64,000 nt of DNA, from positions 72,946,063-73,010,062 of the forward strand of contig OZ024743.1 in assembly GCA_964016885.1 (NCBI GenBank), written 5' to 3'. The position numbers were made by a program, and so were the translations under genes. The notes beneath the pieces are model-generated. The model saw nothing but the letters and a program-made list of their open reading frames with translations, was not told the DNA's origin and did not search any database. Each line of letters starts with the position of its first letter. Position 1 is the stretch's first letter. Shown piece by piece: positions 1 to 10,265 of this stretch. Source of the DNA: Eledone cirrhosa. Taxonomy: Eukaryota; Mollusca; Cephalopoda; Octopoda; Eledonidae.

Positions 1-57
1 AGGGATTGATGTATAGAGAGATATAAGATACATGGATAGAATGTTAGATATATATAT

Positions 58-1566
58 TTCTTTATTTACCATAAAGGCATAAAAAGAAGGGACAAATACA
101 AAGGGGGAGTTTACATAAAATCGAGTAAAAAGGGTATAAAATGAAAATAATCGAAAACAACCTCAAAAGGGAGGGGACGTGATGGGGGTTGCACCCCCCC
201 CTAAAAAGTGTGCAATCCTTTGCCCCGGGAGCACATGGAGAAGGTGCACCCCTCTCCTTCACTTCTTTACCTACAGGATGGTATACAGAGAAGGCCCATT
301 TACACGAGCCATTCTCGCCACTATCACCCACCTTTCATAAAACTGCCTTTGGCCAAGCACCTCTCTCTCCATTATTATCCTTCTTCCGAAGTGATATCGG
401 AAGAAGTAGACCAGACTATGGCCAGAGAGGAAGTTGCCTGACCTCAGACCTTTCAATCGTGTCCACCAAACAACCTCTTTCAACATGGCTATTACGCACA
501 GAAAAACCGCCTTTGCTTCCTTTGTGAAGAGGGGAGGCGGCTTGATTGTCATCACGGACTCGGCGGTCAATCGAATCGGCGCCACCCGCGAAGCAGTCGT
601 TCGGCGTAGCCCCACAGATCAGCCACGCCCGGACATTGCACCAATGCGTGCGTAACGGTTTCTTCGTGACGCACGCATCTAGGGCAAATCTTTTTCGAGG
701 GATCCCTACTCGGGCGCCCGTTTCTGTAGAGCCTCTCTCGAACGGGTAGAGCCCCCCGGTAGCACTGCCAGGCTAGTGACTTCTGGAAGTTGTCCGTTGG
801 TCCCGGGGCGAAAGTCCTACCGAACAGGCTGGCCAGTTCGTCCTCTTCCATGTCCAGCGACTCTCCAAGGGTGTCATCGCCCCTGCTAGCCACCAGCCCT
901 CTATAGAATGATGAGGTGGATTCTCCACCGATGGCCTGGCCCGCTTGCCAGAGAGCCCTGAGCGCCTGGGCACACCCAGTGTGCCAGTCTCCCAGTTTTC
1001 CGGATGTTTGCTTGACCCAGGACTGCAGCTCGGTGAGCGAGACGAGTCTCGGAAAGGCTCGTTTCACGAACGGAGCCCATACCGGTTGACCAGTGAGGAA
1101 TACCTGTAGGTGCCGTAGCCTTAATGCGTGCCTACGCATCCTCAACCACGGCATCCCCATCCCTCCTTTCGAAGGTTGTTGGCAGCAGATGGATCTTCTC
1201 ACCATAGGAGGGCGCTTCTTCCAAAGAGATTGGAAGAGCATGCGTTCCATGATGGTGAGTGTTTCCTTAGGGCAAGGCACGACAGTCTGGCGGTAGTAAG
1301 TGACGGACGCTATGTAAATGTTCGCCACCTCCGCCCGACCTTTTAGGGACAGCTTACACTTGGCCCATTTCTGGGTTAGTGCAAACACCTTGTTCGTAAC
1401 CTCGTCCCAGTTCTTTTCCACCTGGAGGTCCGGTCCAAACCTGACCCCAAGCAACTTCACCGGGCCCTCCGTCCAGTGTCCGACGACACCGTCGGGAGGC
1501 ATCGGTCTGCTTCTCCACGTTCCGAGTTGCAGCCCGATGGATTTTTCCCGGTTCAGGTTCGCTCCT
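58..1566 (-). mobile_element. Tx1/L1-like LINE, 3' fragment (copy A)
   Basis: A 5'-truncated non-LTR retrotransposon read on the minus strand. It carries the C-terminal part of ORF2 and a 3' UTR. Its 3' end (plus-strand 'tttctttatttaccataaag') closely matches the 3' end of copy B at about 1608 ('tttctttatttgccacaagg'), and the similarity continues through about 120 bp of UTR, so both belong to one family. The 5' break lies just upstream of the residues LNREKSIG, in the RT palm/thumb region, where a TAGA-type microsatellite begins. Clade assignment rests on the post-RT region and on the ORF1 and ORF2 of the neighbouring copies, and is tentative. Confidence 0.8.
567..1566 (-). pseudogene. LINE ORF2 C-terminal region (copy A), truncated
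   Basis: An open frame of about 330 codons, without internal stops, covering the RT thumb and the post-RT region of a LINE ORF2. It begins near LNREKSIGLQLGTW, continues through LLGVRFGPDLQ and KGGMGMPWLRMRRHALRL (a signature of L1/Tx1-type ORF2 C-termini), and ends with a zinc-finger-like motif CPRCVRHEETVTHALVQC (C-x2-C...H...C). The RT catalytic motifs and the endonuclease are missing, so the fragment cannot encode an active enzyme. The internal ATG at 1502 is only a methionine inside the ORF and not a real start. The frame is nearly intact and GC-rich compared with its surroundings, which suggests a fairly recent insertion. Confidence 0.8.
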
Positions 1567-1607
1567 TATAGAAAGATAGATATATAAATAGATAGATAGA
1601 TAGATAG
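1567..1607. repeat. TAGA/TATC microsatellite between LINE copies A and B
   Basis: An imperfect (TAGA)n tract about 40 bp long that separates the 5' break of copy A from the 3' end of copy B. The minus-strand 3' end of B runs directly into (TATC)n, either as the target or as a 3' tail. Confidence 0.85.
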
Positions 1608-2004
1608 ATTTCTTTATTTGCCACAAGGACGCACAAGAAAAGCGAACAATACAAAGACATGCCGGGGATTGTACATACAGTCGTGTAAAAAATATAAAAC
1701 AAACAATTATAACAATCGAAATCCCCAATAGGGGGGAAGCGCCACAAATGTGTTGTTTAATACCCCGTAGATAGAACAACCCTCAACTTCAGGAGTGTGT
1801 TATACAAGTGCTCATTTCTTCCTTTTGCTCTCTTCTTTAACCTCAGGCTTATAAACAGAGAACGCCCAATCATTCGGCCATTTTTGCCACATACACCCAC
1901 CTTTCAGTAAATTTACTGGGGTGCAGTGCCTCTCTCTCCACTCTGCCGGGGCATCCTTGCCTGTAGATCTTGTCACGAACTGGTAGAGCTCCTCGGTAGC
2001 ACTG

Positions 2005-4900
2005 CTACGCCAGGGACCTCTGGAAGTTGTCCAAAGATCCCAGGCGGAAAGTCCTACCAAACAGGCTGATGAGCTCATCGTCTTCGACGCCCAGAATCTC
2101 ATCGAGCACGCCGTCGCCCTTGTAACGTACAATCCCTCTATAGAATGTCGAAGTGGAGTCTCCACTGATTGATGTGCCCGCTTGCCAGAGGACTCTGAGT
2201 GCCTGAGCGCATTCAATGTGCCAGGCACCCATCGTTTTCGGTCTTTTCTTGACCCATGACTGCAGCTCCGTCAGCGAGACGATCTGTGGGAAAGCCTGTC
2301 TCACAAACGGTGCCCACACCGGTTGGGGGTCAGTGAGGAACACCTGCAGATGCCGCAGCTCAGCGCATGTTTGCGCATAATCATCCCTCCGTTTGAAGGG
2401 TGCTAACAGCTGACGGATCTCTTTACAAGCGGAGCCTGCTTCTTCAAAGAAACTGGAAGAGCATGCGTTCCATCTTGGCGAGTAGTTCACGGGGACAAGG
2501 CACGACAGTCAAGCGGTAGTAGATGACGGACGCTATGGAAGTGTTCGCCACCTCCGCTCGACCATTCAAGGACAGTTTGCACTCTGCCCAGTTCTGGGTG
2601 AGAGCAAACACCTTGGCCGTGACCTCGTTTCAGTTTTTCTCCAACTGGAGGTCTGGACCGAACCAGACCCCGAGCAATTTCATCAGTCCGTCCGTCCAAT
2701 GTCCAATGATGCTGTCGGACGTCATCAGTTACCTCTCCATGTACCGAGTTGCAAACCGACAGACTTGTCCAAGTTTAGTTTTTCTCCCGTCAGCGTTTCG
2801 TATTCTTTCAGTAAGTTGCCGATCACCCCGATTTTCGAGGTGCTCGACACCATTACCGTCACGTCGTTGGCATAGCCGAGGCCGCTTTGCGTAGTCCCAG
2901 TTCTAGAGGGATGGCCTGCAATAGCTCCAATTTTCGCAGTAGTGACACTAGAGTAAATATATACAGAATGGAGGAGAGAGGGCTGCCCTGTCGAATGGAA
3001 CGCGTGATTGCGAACGGGTCCGATAGGTAGCCGTTCACCTTGACCCTCGAGCAGATGCTGGTGTGCATCGCCTCGATCCAGCTTCTGAAAACGGGACCGA
3101 GACTGGCCGCTTTGAGAGCCGCTTCCAAGTATCTATGGTTGACCCTATCTAATGCCTTAGACTGATCCAAATTGAAACCGGGTTTACTACCACTCTATCT
3201 ATGATGTATCGCATGAGGTTGAGGTTGTCGTGTATGTACCTGGTCGGGATTGCACACGTTTGCACTTTCCCTACCAGGTTCTCGACGACAAGCGCCAACC
3301 GCGTCGCTAGCACCTTGGCCAAAATCTTGAGTTGAGCAGATTTATGGGTCTGAATTTGTTAATTTCGTCCCCCTTGTTCTCGTCTTTCCTGATCAGCGTT
3401 ACTACGCCCTTCGAGGACCTGGCTTCGAGGACGCCAGAGAACAAGTTCGGCATGCCTATGTAAAACTCATAGGGTCGACCATCTGCACCGGGTGATTTGC
3501 GTTTCCCGCAGCGGCGCAGAGTTTTCCGTATCTCAGTGTCCGTGATCGGTCTTTCGCAGAACTCGGCGTCCGTGTTCGAGAGACGCGGCAAACCGTCGAG
3601 GTATGAAGTAAAGTCCATTGCACCGTTCGGCTCCCTGTCGTTCTGCTCAAACATTCGCGCAAAGTGCTGCTGAAAGGCCGCGCACATTCGCTTGGAGTCA
3701 AGTAGCACGCGTCCGTTTTGGTCTTTCAAAGACCGAATCGTGGACTTGTTGCCACTTTTTGCCTCCGCTACTCGGGCCCAGCTGATAGTTTTCGCTCTTT
3801 CGTTTCCTAGAGCAGGTATTTTGCTCCTGACCACGCAGCCTTCGTGTTTCGTGTCGAGGAACTGGTCTATTGCCGTTCTCTAGCCGCGTTGCCACTTCTA
3901 AGTGCCTCCTCTACCTTGGCTACTAGTTCTCTTTCTATTTTGTTTTTCTCTAAGGCTAACTCTCTGTTAAACTCTATCGATTCTACTCTAATTGCTTTCT
4001 TGAGAGTGTACCACCATCTATTGTTGACGATGCCTCCCGTTAACTGATGCTTGACTAGTCTACTTATCCGTTCACTGTAAGCTTTACGTGCTGGCAACGA
4101 CACGTTCAGCTTCCAGTATCCGCGTCCCTGTCTATGTATTCTATCACGGTTGACTAAGCAGATGTCTAATTTGTGATCTGAGTAGGCAACCATGTGCATT
4201 CGTGGACAGCTTAACATCTATTTGTCCCCTTTCTCTAATGAAGAACCTATCTAAATACGATCTAGATGTCCCGCTGCGGTTTGCCCACGTGCAATGTGGG
4301 GCAGTCGGGAATCCAGTCGATACCCATCGGCCAGTTGGAATTGGCCGATTAAAAGTTTGAGGCTGTTGCACCACCCTCTAGTAAGACATGCTCACACATA
4401 GTCCCATCGTGCATCTAGGATACCATTCCAGTCCCCCACTAAAAGTAAGGAGCGAGATGTTCCCAGAAAAGACTCTAGAGGCTTAAAGAAGTCTGGCCGT
4501 GATCGCGATTGCCCGGTCGGAGCATAAACGGCCACCAGTCTGAAGGCTCCACCTCTAATACTGTTCACGTCTAGGACTACCAGTCTACCCTCCGGGTCCA
4601 AGTGTACTTGCTGTACTTCGACGTCCAGGTTCTTCCAAAACATGACACCAGTCCCCCTCCACTTCCTGGCTGACAGAGAGATGGGTAAATCTCAAAGTCT
4701 TCGAAGATGGGGGTTAGTTGCTGCCTGTTGTGGATCATGGACTCGGTGATGGCTATCACATCCATACTGAGTGACCTAAGGTCGTTTAAAAGTTGGCCCT
4801 GTTTCCACGGAATCCCTAGGCCACGCACATTCACGCTTTCAACTCGTAAAGTAGCCTGTTGGTGGAGATAGTTGGCGAAAGGGACGAAAAGGTGCACTTA
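2005..4900 (-). pseudogene. LINE ORF2 (copy B): endonuclease and reverse transcriptase, disrupted
   Basis: Modules in order on the minus strand: AP endonuclease at about 4390-4900 (VNVRGLGIPWKQGQLLND, DVIAITES, then GDWNGILDARWD in a shifted frame); a linker with GYWKLNVSL (about 4100), typical of L1/Tx1 ORF2; the RT start with KSPGADGRPYEFY (about 3490) and FRPINLL; RT motif A with DQSKALDRVNHRYL (about 3150); motif B SIRQGSPLSSILY (about 2980); motif C about 2870, reading GYANDVTVMV, so the usual YADD is YAND; and a thumb/C-terminal region (about 2005-2700) close to copy A (GRAEVANTSIASVIYYRLTVVPCP in part). At least five frame changes and several stops are needed to read it through. The role is copying element RNA into DNA at a nicked target. 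This copy is inactive. Confidence 0.8.
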
Positions 4901-5064
4901 CCTTTTCGTTTCCTGGAGATCGGGTTGTTCAATATCCATTTCAGTTCTGATGGGGGTGTTGGGTGGGGTGAGGAAACATTTTAATAAGACGCGGTTCATA
5001 GGTTTTTGACAGGGGTTGCCAACATCCTGCGAAAACTATTCTTTCAATTTCTGATAGGTTTCTA

Positions 5065-6583
5065 TCAAACCTTTATTAGTTTTAGGTGTGGAGACGATTC
5101 TGCTTTGACGAAAGATTTGCCCTCCGTCTCCACCTTGGGGTTTTGGGAGATGGCATCCATCAAACTCTTGTTGTTTGTGTTGATGTATGCGTATCGTTGT
5201 TTGTATTTTTGTTGTGTTGTTTTAGCTTGTTGTTCGTCCGGGAGTTTTCTTTTTATGGTGGGTACTTGTGTTTGGGGTGGTGTTGGATTTACTGGTAGGG
5301 GGATGTTTGACTGTGGTGTTGTTTGTGTTGTTGTTTGTGTCTGTGGTTGTGTGTTGATGTTGGTGATTGGAGTTTTGGGGGTTTTGTGGTGTCTCTTTTT
5401 TTGTTTTTTAGATTTCTGAGGCTCTCCTTTTTCTTCACTTAAAGAAGAAGCAGCCTCATCTGTCGGTGAATAATCATCGTCAGGAGTGTGGGGTAGGGGT
5501 ATGTTGTGGGGTGGTGGTGTTTCGGTGTGTGTGTTTGTGGTAGAGTTTGATGGAGTGGGATGGGGAGGGGTTGTGTTCTTCAAGGGTGTTGTCTGTGTTT
5601 TTTCTGTTGTTGTTGTTGGTTGAGTGGCTGTTTGTTTTGGTGTGTTTGCTCGTTTCGTCTGTTGTTGTACTTGTGGTGGTGGTTGATTTGGTGTTGGTGT
5701 TGGTACTAGATTTTGTTTAATGATGTTGTTGTGGTGTGTTTGTAAAAGACAGGAGGCCTTTAGGTGTGTTGTGCTACCACAGCGAAAGCAATGAGGTTTA
5801 CCCCCTCAACCGAGATGTTTATTTTGTTGTTGTCGTCGATGACGACTTTTTCGGGTAATTTGGAGATTCTCTCCCACCTCATCTGTATCAGAATCTCCAA
5901 ATCCGTACCCGCCCACCATTGTCTAATAGACTTTTGTATTGAAAGAATAAGCATCAGTCTCTGGCTCCACGAAGCCAGCAAGATCCACCAGATGTTAATG
6001 TCTGGTGGTATATTTTTTTTATTTTTATGTTTTGGGTTCTTTTTTCCCATGTACGTATGGAAAAACGTGAATGCTTTTGACACCATTGGTGTCACAGCAT
6101 GTTTTTGGGCGAGTACCTCGCTTTTAAACAGTACGGAAATATTTCCGTACTGTTTTGCTCGTTGAAGAAAGTCAATATTTTCTAGAGTCTCCTTCAAGGT
6201 GGTTTCTATGTCTCCTTGACTCACACATATTGGCTTTTTCGTTGTGTTTGAGACAGTCCTGAAGGTTACAGTCCTTCGAACTATCTCTTCTTTTATTTAG
6301 AGGAGTGAGTTGATTCTAAATGCACCCTTGTTTTCGAAAGTTACAAATTTTCTCCCTTGCTGGAGCATATCTCTTACATTGGAGATGTCAAGGTTTATAA
6401 AATCTTGTTTTTTGTTCACTGTTTCAGCGAAAGACATTTTTTTGTGGTGTTGCTGTTGTTGTTGTTGCTGTTGTTGTTGTTTTTATCGTTGTTAGCCTCG
6501 GTGTTGGAAATCGCAATTTCTTGACGATGTGAAATGTTATATGTAGATGTATCTATGGAGTTGTTGTTGTTGGGCTGTTTCAT
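5065..6583 (-). pseudogene. LINE ORF1 (copy B): zinc-knuckle RNA-binding protein, disrupted
   Basis: The ORF1 start is taken as the ATG at 6583-6581, followed by an Asn-rich stretch. A run of seven A residues near 6436 breaks the frame just before MSFAETVNKKQ. The following block (IETTLKETLENIDFLQRA, GNISVLFKSEVLAQKHAVTP, INIWWILLASW) is clearly homologous to ORF1 of copy C. A CCHC knuckle (C-F-R-C...H-L-K-A-S-C) is readable at about 5749-5793. The rest is a Pro/Thr/Gln-rich tail that keeps an open frame of 172 codons (5065-5583). The protein would coat element RNA. This copy is broken by frameshifts around the knuckle. Confidence 0.75.
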
Positions 6584-6655
6584 GTGTACGTATATTAATA
6601 GGTTTAATTCCTGTGTGTTCCTGTGTATGTTGTGTGTTATTTTTCTCCAGAGGTC

Positions 6656-7052
6656 TCGGGCCTAAAAGCAAGGAGACGGACGTTCCCAGAAATGTCTCTA
6701 GGTGTTGGAAGAAGTCCGGTCGCGCTGTCCCAGATGGGGCTTCCCCTTCACTACTGCCAACGTCTAGAACCACCAGTCGACCCCCCGGGTCCAGGTGTAC
6801 CTTCCGTGTTGCGAGGCCCAGGTATTTTCGCAGCAGAACCACAACCCCACCCCCACCCCCCGGCTGACAGAGAGATGCATAGATCTCAAAGTCGTCGAAG
6901 ATGGGGGCCAGTTGGTACTCGCTGCTGATCCTGGACTCACAAATAGCTATCACATCCATTCTGTTCGACATGAGGTCATTTAAGAGTTTCTCCTGCTTCC
7001 AGGACATCCCCATGCCGCGCACATTTAAACATCCAACTCTTATAACAGCCAT
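6656..7052 (-). pseudogene. LINE ORF2 N-terminus (copy C): AP endonuclease, truncated
   Basis: The frame starts at the ATG at 7052 with MAVIRVGCLNVRGMGMSW, followed by DVIAICESRISSEYQLAP and GGGGGVVVLLRKYLG. It aligns residue for residue with the endonuclease of copy B (VNVRGLGIPWKQ, DVIAITES). These match the first two conserved blocks of APE-type LINE endonucleases (N and E residues). The reading continues after the truncation point into unrelated sequence of copy B (from about 6655), so the last ~35 codons of the open frame are not LINE ORF2. Confidence 0.75.
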
Positions 7053-7513
7053 GTTTTTGGTGAAGAGTTAAAGTGGAGAAAAATGAAAATACACCTACCT
7101 CTCCTTCTCCTGGGGGACCAGGCTGTACAATTTCCATGGGGGTGTCGGAGGGGTTGTTTGGTGGGGTGGTGATTTGGGATGTGGTGGGGGTGTTTGGTGG
7201 GGAAACATTTCAAAAGGACGCGGTTGATAGGTCTAGTACAGGGGTTCCCCACGTCCCCGGGAAAGTTTGGTTTGAGCATTGCGTAGGTGTCCCTTGGGAT
7301 CCTAATCATTTTTAAATGCGTTTATTCGTCGCGTTGGTGAGCATTTTCCCTTCGGTTCCCACCGACGGGTCTTTGTCTATTGTTGTACAAGTGTTTTGTT
7401 GTTTGTGTTGATGTATGTATACTGTTTTTGTTGTGTTGTGTTTGTTGTTCTTGTGTGTCTTTGCGTTTTGTAGTATGTGTTATGTTTTCGGGTGGGTTAG
7501 TTTTTTTTGTTTG

Positions 7514-8779
7514 TCATGTTTGTTCTGTTTGTGCTGGTGGCTGTTTGTTTGTTGCATTTTTGTTAATGTGGTGCCTTCTTTTCTTTCTTTTTACTGGTTG
7601 AAAGGGTTCTCCCTCGTCGTCACTGGGAGACGTTGATAAGGGGTCTTCGTCCGTGTTGTTGGGGAGAGGTATATTTTGTAGTTTTGTTGTGGTTGCTTTT
7701 GAATTTGTTTTAGGTGGGGGGAGGCAGTGTCTTGTGTTGTTATTTTTTCGTGTTGTTGTGGTTGCTGTTGTTGTGGTGGTGGTGGTGGTTGTGTTGTTGT
7801 GTGTGGGGTTGGCAGAAGCGTCTTTTCTTTTGGGGGTGGCATTTAAACGGGGACAGGAAGCCCTCAGGTGACCACTTCTTGAACAATGGTAGCATGAAGG
7901 CCGCCTGCCCTCAACAGAAATGTTTATGAAGGCCACTCCATCCAGGAACACACGCTGCGGTATTCTTGCTATCCGTTCTGGTCTCATTTGGACCAGAACT
8001 TCAAGACTATTACCGCCGAATACGCCCCCGGTGGATTCGCCTATCGAAAGGATTGTGTCCTCATCTTCTAAGAATCCCGTTAGCATCCACCAAATGCTCG
8101 CATTTGGCCTGATGCCCGAGATTCTTATCTTTTGAGTTCTTTTCCCCAAATATGTGGGGAAAAAGGTGTATGATTTGGATACAATTGGCGACACAGAATA
8201 TTTCCGTGCCGCCAATTGGTCTTTCATTAAAACAGATATGCTTCCATACAGTTTCACTTTCTGTATGAAAGCGATATCTTTCCATACACTATTTAGGACC
8301 AGCACAATTTCGCTTTGGGATAATTGAGCCGGTTTCCTAGTTGTGTTGGAAATTGTTCTAAAGATTATGGTCCTCAGGACTGTGTCTCTTCTAATTTCTT
8401 CGGGAGAGGTAATTGTAAATTCTACACCTTCCCCGAAAATTACACAATTTCTTGCTTCTTTTAGCAATTTCTTGGCATTCGAGAAGTCCAGTGCCTTGTA
8501 TGTCTGCGTTTATCGAACCGCCTGTGCGAAAGAGACTCCAGTTGTGGGTCCGTTCTCTTTGGTGTTGTTGTTGTTATCATTGTTGTTGTTGTTATTCGTG
8601 TTGACTTCCTTTTTTCCTTTGTCATTGTTGTCGTTATTGCTGTTGTTGGTTGTTTTGTTATTGCCATTGTTGCTGTTATTGGTTGTGTTGTTATTGTCAT
8701 TGTTGTTCTTGTTTGTGTAATTGTAACTTTTGGGGTTTTCACCTATTTCCACAAATTTTTCTTTTAATTCCGTGTTCAT
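7514..8779 (-). pseudogene. LINE ORF1 (copy C): zinc-knuckle protein, one in-frame stop
   Basis: From the ATG at 8779 the frame runs about 90 codons, meets one stop just below 8510, and continues in the same frame to 7514, giving about 420 codons in total. Contents: an Asn-rich N-terminus encoded by a GTT-type repeat on the plus strand (about 8560-8720); a central domain shared with copy B (SEIVLVLNSVWKDIAFIQK, ASIWWMLTGFLEDEDTIL); a CCHC knuckle CYHCSRSGHLRASC (about 7854-7896); a Thr/Asn-rich stretch; and a basic C-terminal region (PVKRKKRRHH). The layout matches LINE ORF1 proteins of the gag-like zinc-knuckle type. Only the single nonsense codon separates it from an intact frame. Confidence 0.8.
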
Positions 8780-8895
8780 GGTGTATTTTGCAGGAGTGAA
8801 GAGGAAAGGCTTTGAGCGTTGTGCTGCTACCTTCTCTCTATCACTTTCTTTGGGGGGCGTGGCATGTGTCGTATGCGATGTATTAATGGCGTCTA

Positions 8896-10078
8896 TTATC
8901 GCTAAACGACTTTTATAGACAAAGTATAACTATTAAATTTCGCCACATTATAACTATTTATTTTACCCCACGTCTGCAGGTCCAGGCGATGGGTTAAACA
9001 AAACAAATAACAAGTTACTTAACATACCTACTGCTTCTCGTAACAAATATCCGACAAAATGCAGGAGCGAAACAAAAACACGTCTTTCTTCTCCGAAGAT
9101 AGATAGATAGATAGATATGCGTGTGTAATTATCGAAAATACCTCAAAGAATGTTCGAAATTAAATATGTGCCCAACTTCTTACTATTTACCACTTGACTG
9201 CTTATCTTATTAATTGCATGCTCACAATATTTTCTCAAGCTTTTGGCAATTTCTGTAAATATATTTATTATCTGATAAAAGTCATTTTAATATGTTGGCA
9301 AACTTCTGAAAAAAATGCTCTTCAAAAATAATCGTGATTGTCTAGAAAGTTTATGGGTTTTCCTATTTTCTACATAATATTGTCATTAACATCGCAATGT
9401 ATTTTAGCTTTGTTCGGGTTTTGTTTATCATTTTCTTTTAATTTTCTCACCATTTCAAATATATAATAGAATTTTATGGTTGTTTGCTTTTATTGATATA
9501 TTGTCTTCGTTTGATTTCTGTATAAATGGAGAATTAGTCGAGCGATAGCAATTATGTCCAGTGGTAAAACAAATTTGAAATTTTAATTGTTTGATGAAAA
9601 CCCAATAAATAATATTTAATCAAAGATGAGTGTTGATGGGATAATTTTAGTGTGTCCTGCCGATTGGTTAAATAATTAAACTTCAATAAAAAAATGTCTG
9701 TTCTTATTTATTTATACATTTATATATTTTTTTATTATCATAATTTCCATTTTTGTTTTTGCTTAATAAAATTGTTTGTTCTTTTTACCTAATGCTGATA
9801 ACAATTCAATAGAATTGTGTTTATTTTTATTGTTCTTTCCATTGTGTATGTATAGTTATTTTATGAAGCGGGAACGGTTTATTTAAGTTTTGAAAATATT
9901 ATTAAATTAATTTAAATACACATTGACCACACATGATATATATTTAATTCAGAGAGAAAGCAGAATGTATATGATTTAGATTTTTTAAATCATTGAAACA
10001 AGAACAAAGTAATTGCAGACACATTCTCTTACTGTAAGAATATACAAATTGAAACTTAGAAAAACTCAACGATACACA
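8896..10078. other. AT-rich DNA, no feature recognised
   Basis: Strongly AT-rich sequence with short ORFs only. Apart from a short (GATA)n run near 9099-9117 I see no repeat, RNA gene or coding signature. Confidence 0.6.
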
Positions 10079-10265
10079 CTCACACACACACACACACACA
10101 CACATCTACAAACACGAAAATAGACGCACGCACACACACACACATCTACAAACACGAAAATAGACGCACGCACACACACACACATACACATACACACACT
10201 CACTCACTCACTCACTCACTCACTCACACACACACACACACACATACACACCCAAACACACATAT
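10079..10265. repeat. (CA)n compound microsatellite with an internal tandem duplication
   Basis: (CA)n tracts with an embedded unit of about 44 bp containing 'ctacaaacacgaaaatagac', present twice in tandem (about 10103-10145 and 10146-10190). A (CACT)n run follows at about 10197-10227. Confidence 0.9.

Larger units (their letters stand above)
1608..6655 (-). mobile_element. Tx1/L1-like LINE, nearly full length (copy B)
   Basis: A minus-strand non-LTR element of about 5 kb in the order 5' UTR, ORF1 (zinc-knuckle protein), spacer, ORF2 (AP endonuclease, RT, C-terminal Cys/His region), 3' UTR. Every module can be found, but the frames are broken by many frameshifts and stops, so the copy is dead. 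The 5' end is placed at about 6655, where the sequence switches abruptly to the ORF2 fragment of copy C. The 3' end abuts a (TATC)n tract. Confidence 0.8.
6656..8895 (-). mobile_element. Tx1/L1-like LINE, 5' fragment (copy C)
   Basis: The 5' half of a third copy in the same orientation: about 115 bp of possible 5' UTR, ORF1, a spacer of about 460 bp, and the first ~130 codons of ORF2. It ends abruptly inside the endonuclease, just before the expected GDWN, where the 5' UTR of copy B starts. The upstream limit (about 8895) is where GC content falls to background and is approximate. Confidence 0.75.

Noticed and set aside
5006..5583. Plus-strand Cys/Val-rich frames over the LINE
   Set aside because: Shadow frames of the Pro/Thr-rich minus-strand ORF1 tail.
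10079..10265. CRISPR-like or satellite array (repeated 44-bp unit)
   Set aside because: Only two units embedded in (CA)n in a eukaryotic sequence. A simple tandem duplication explains it.
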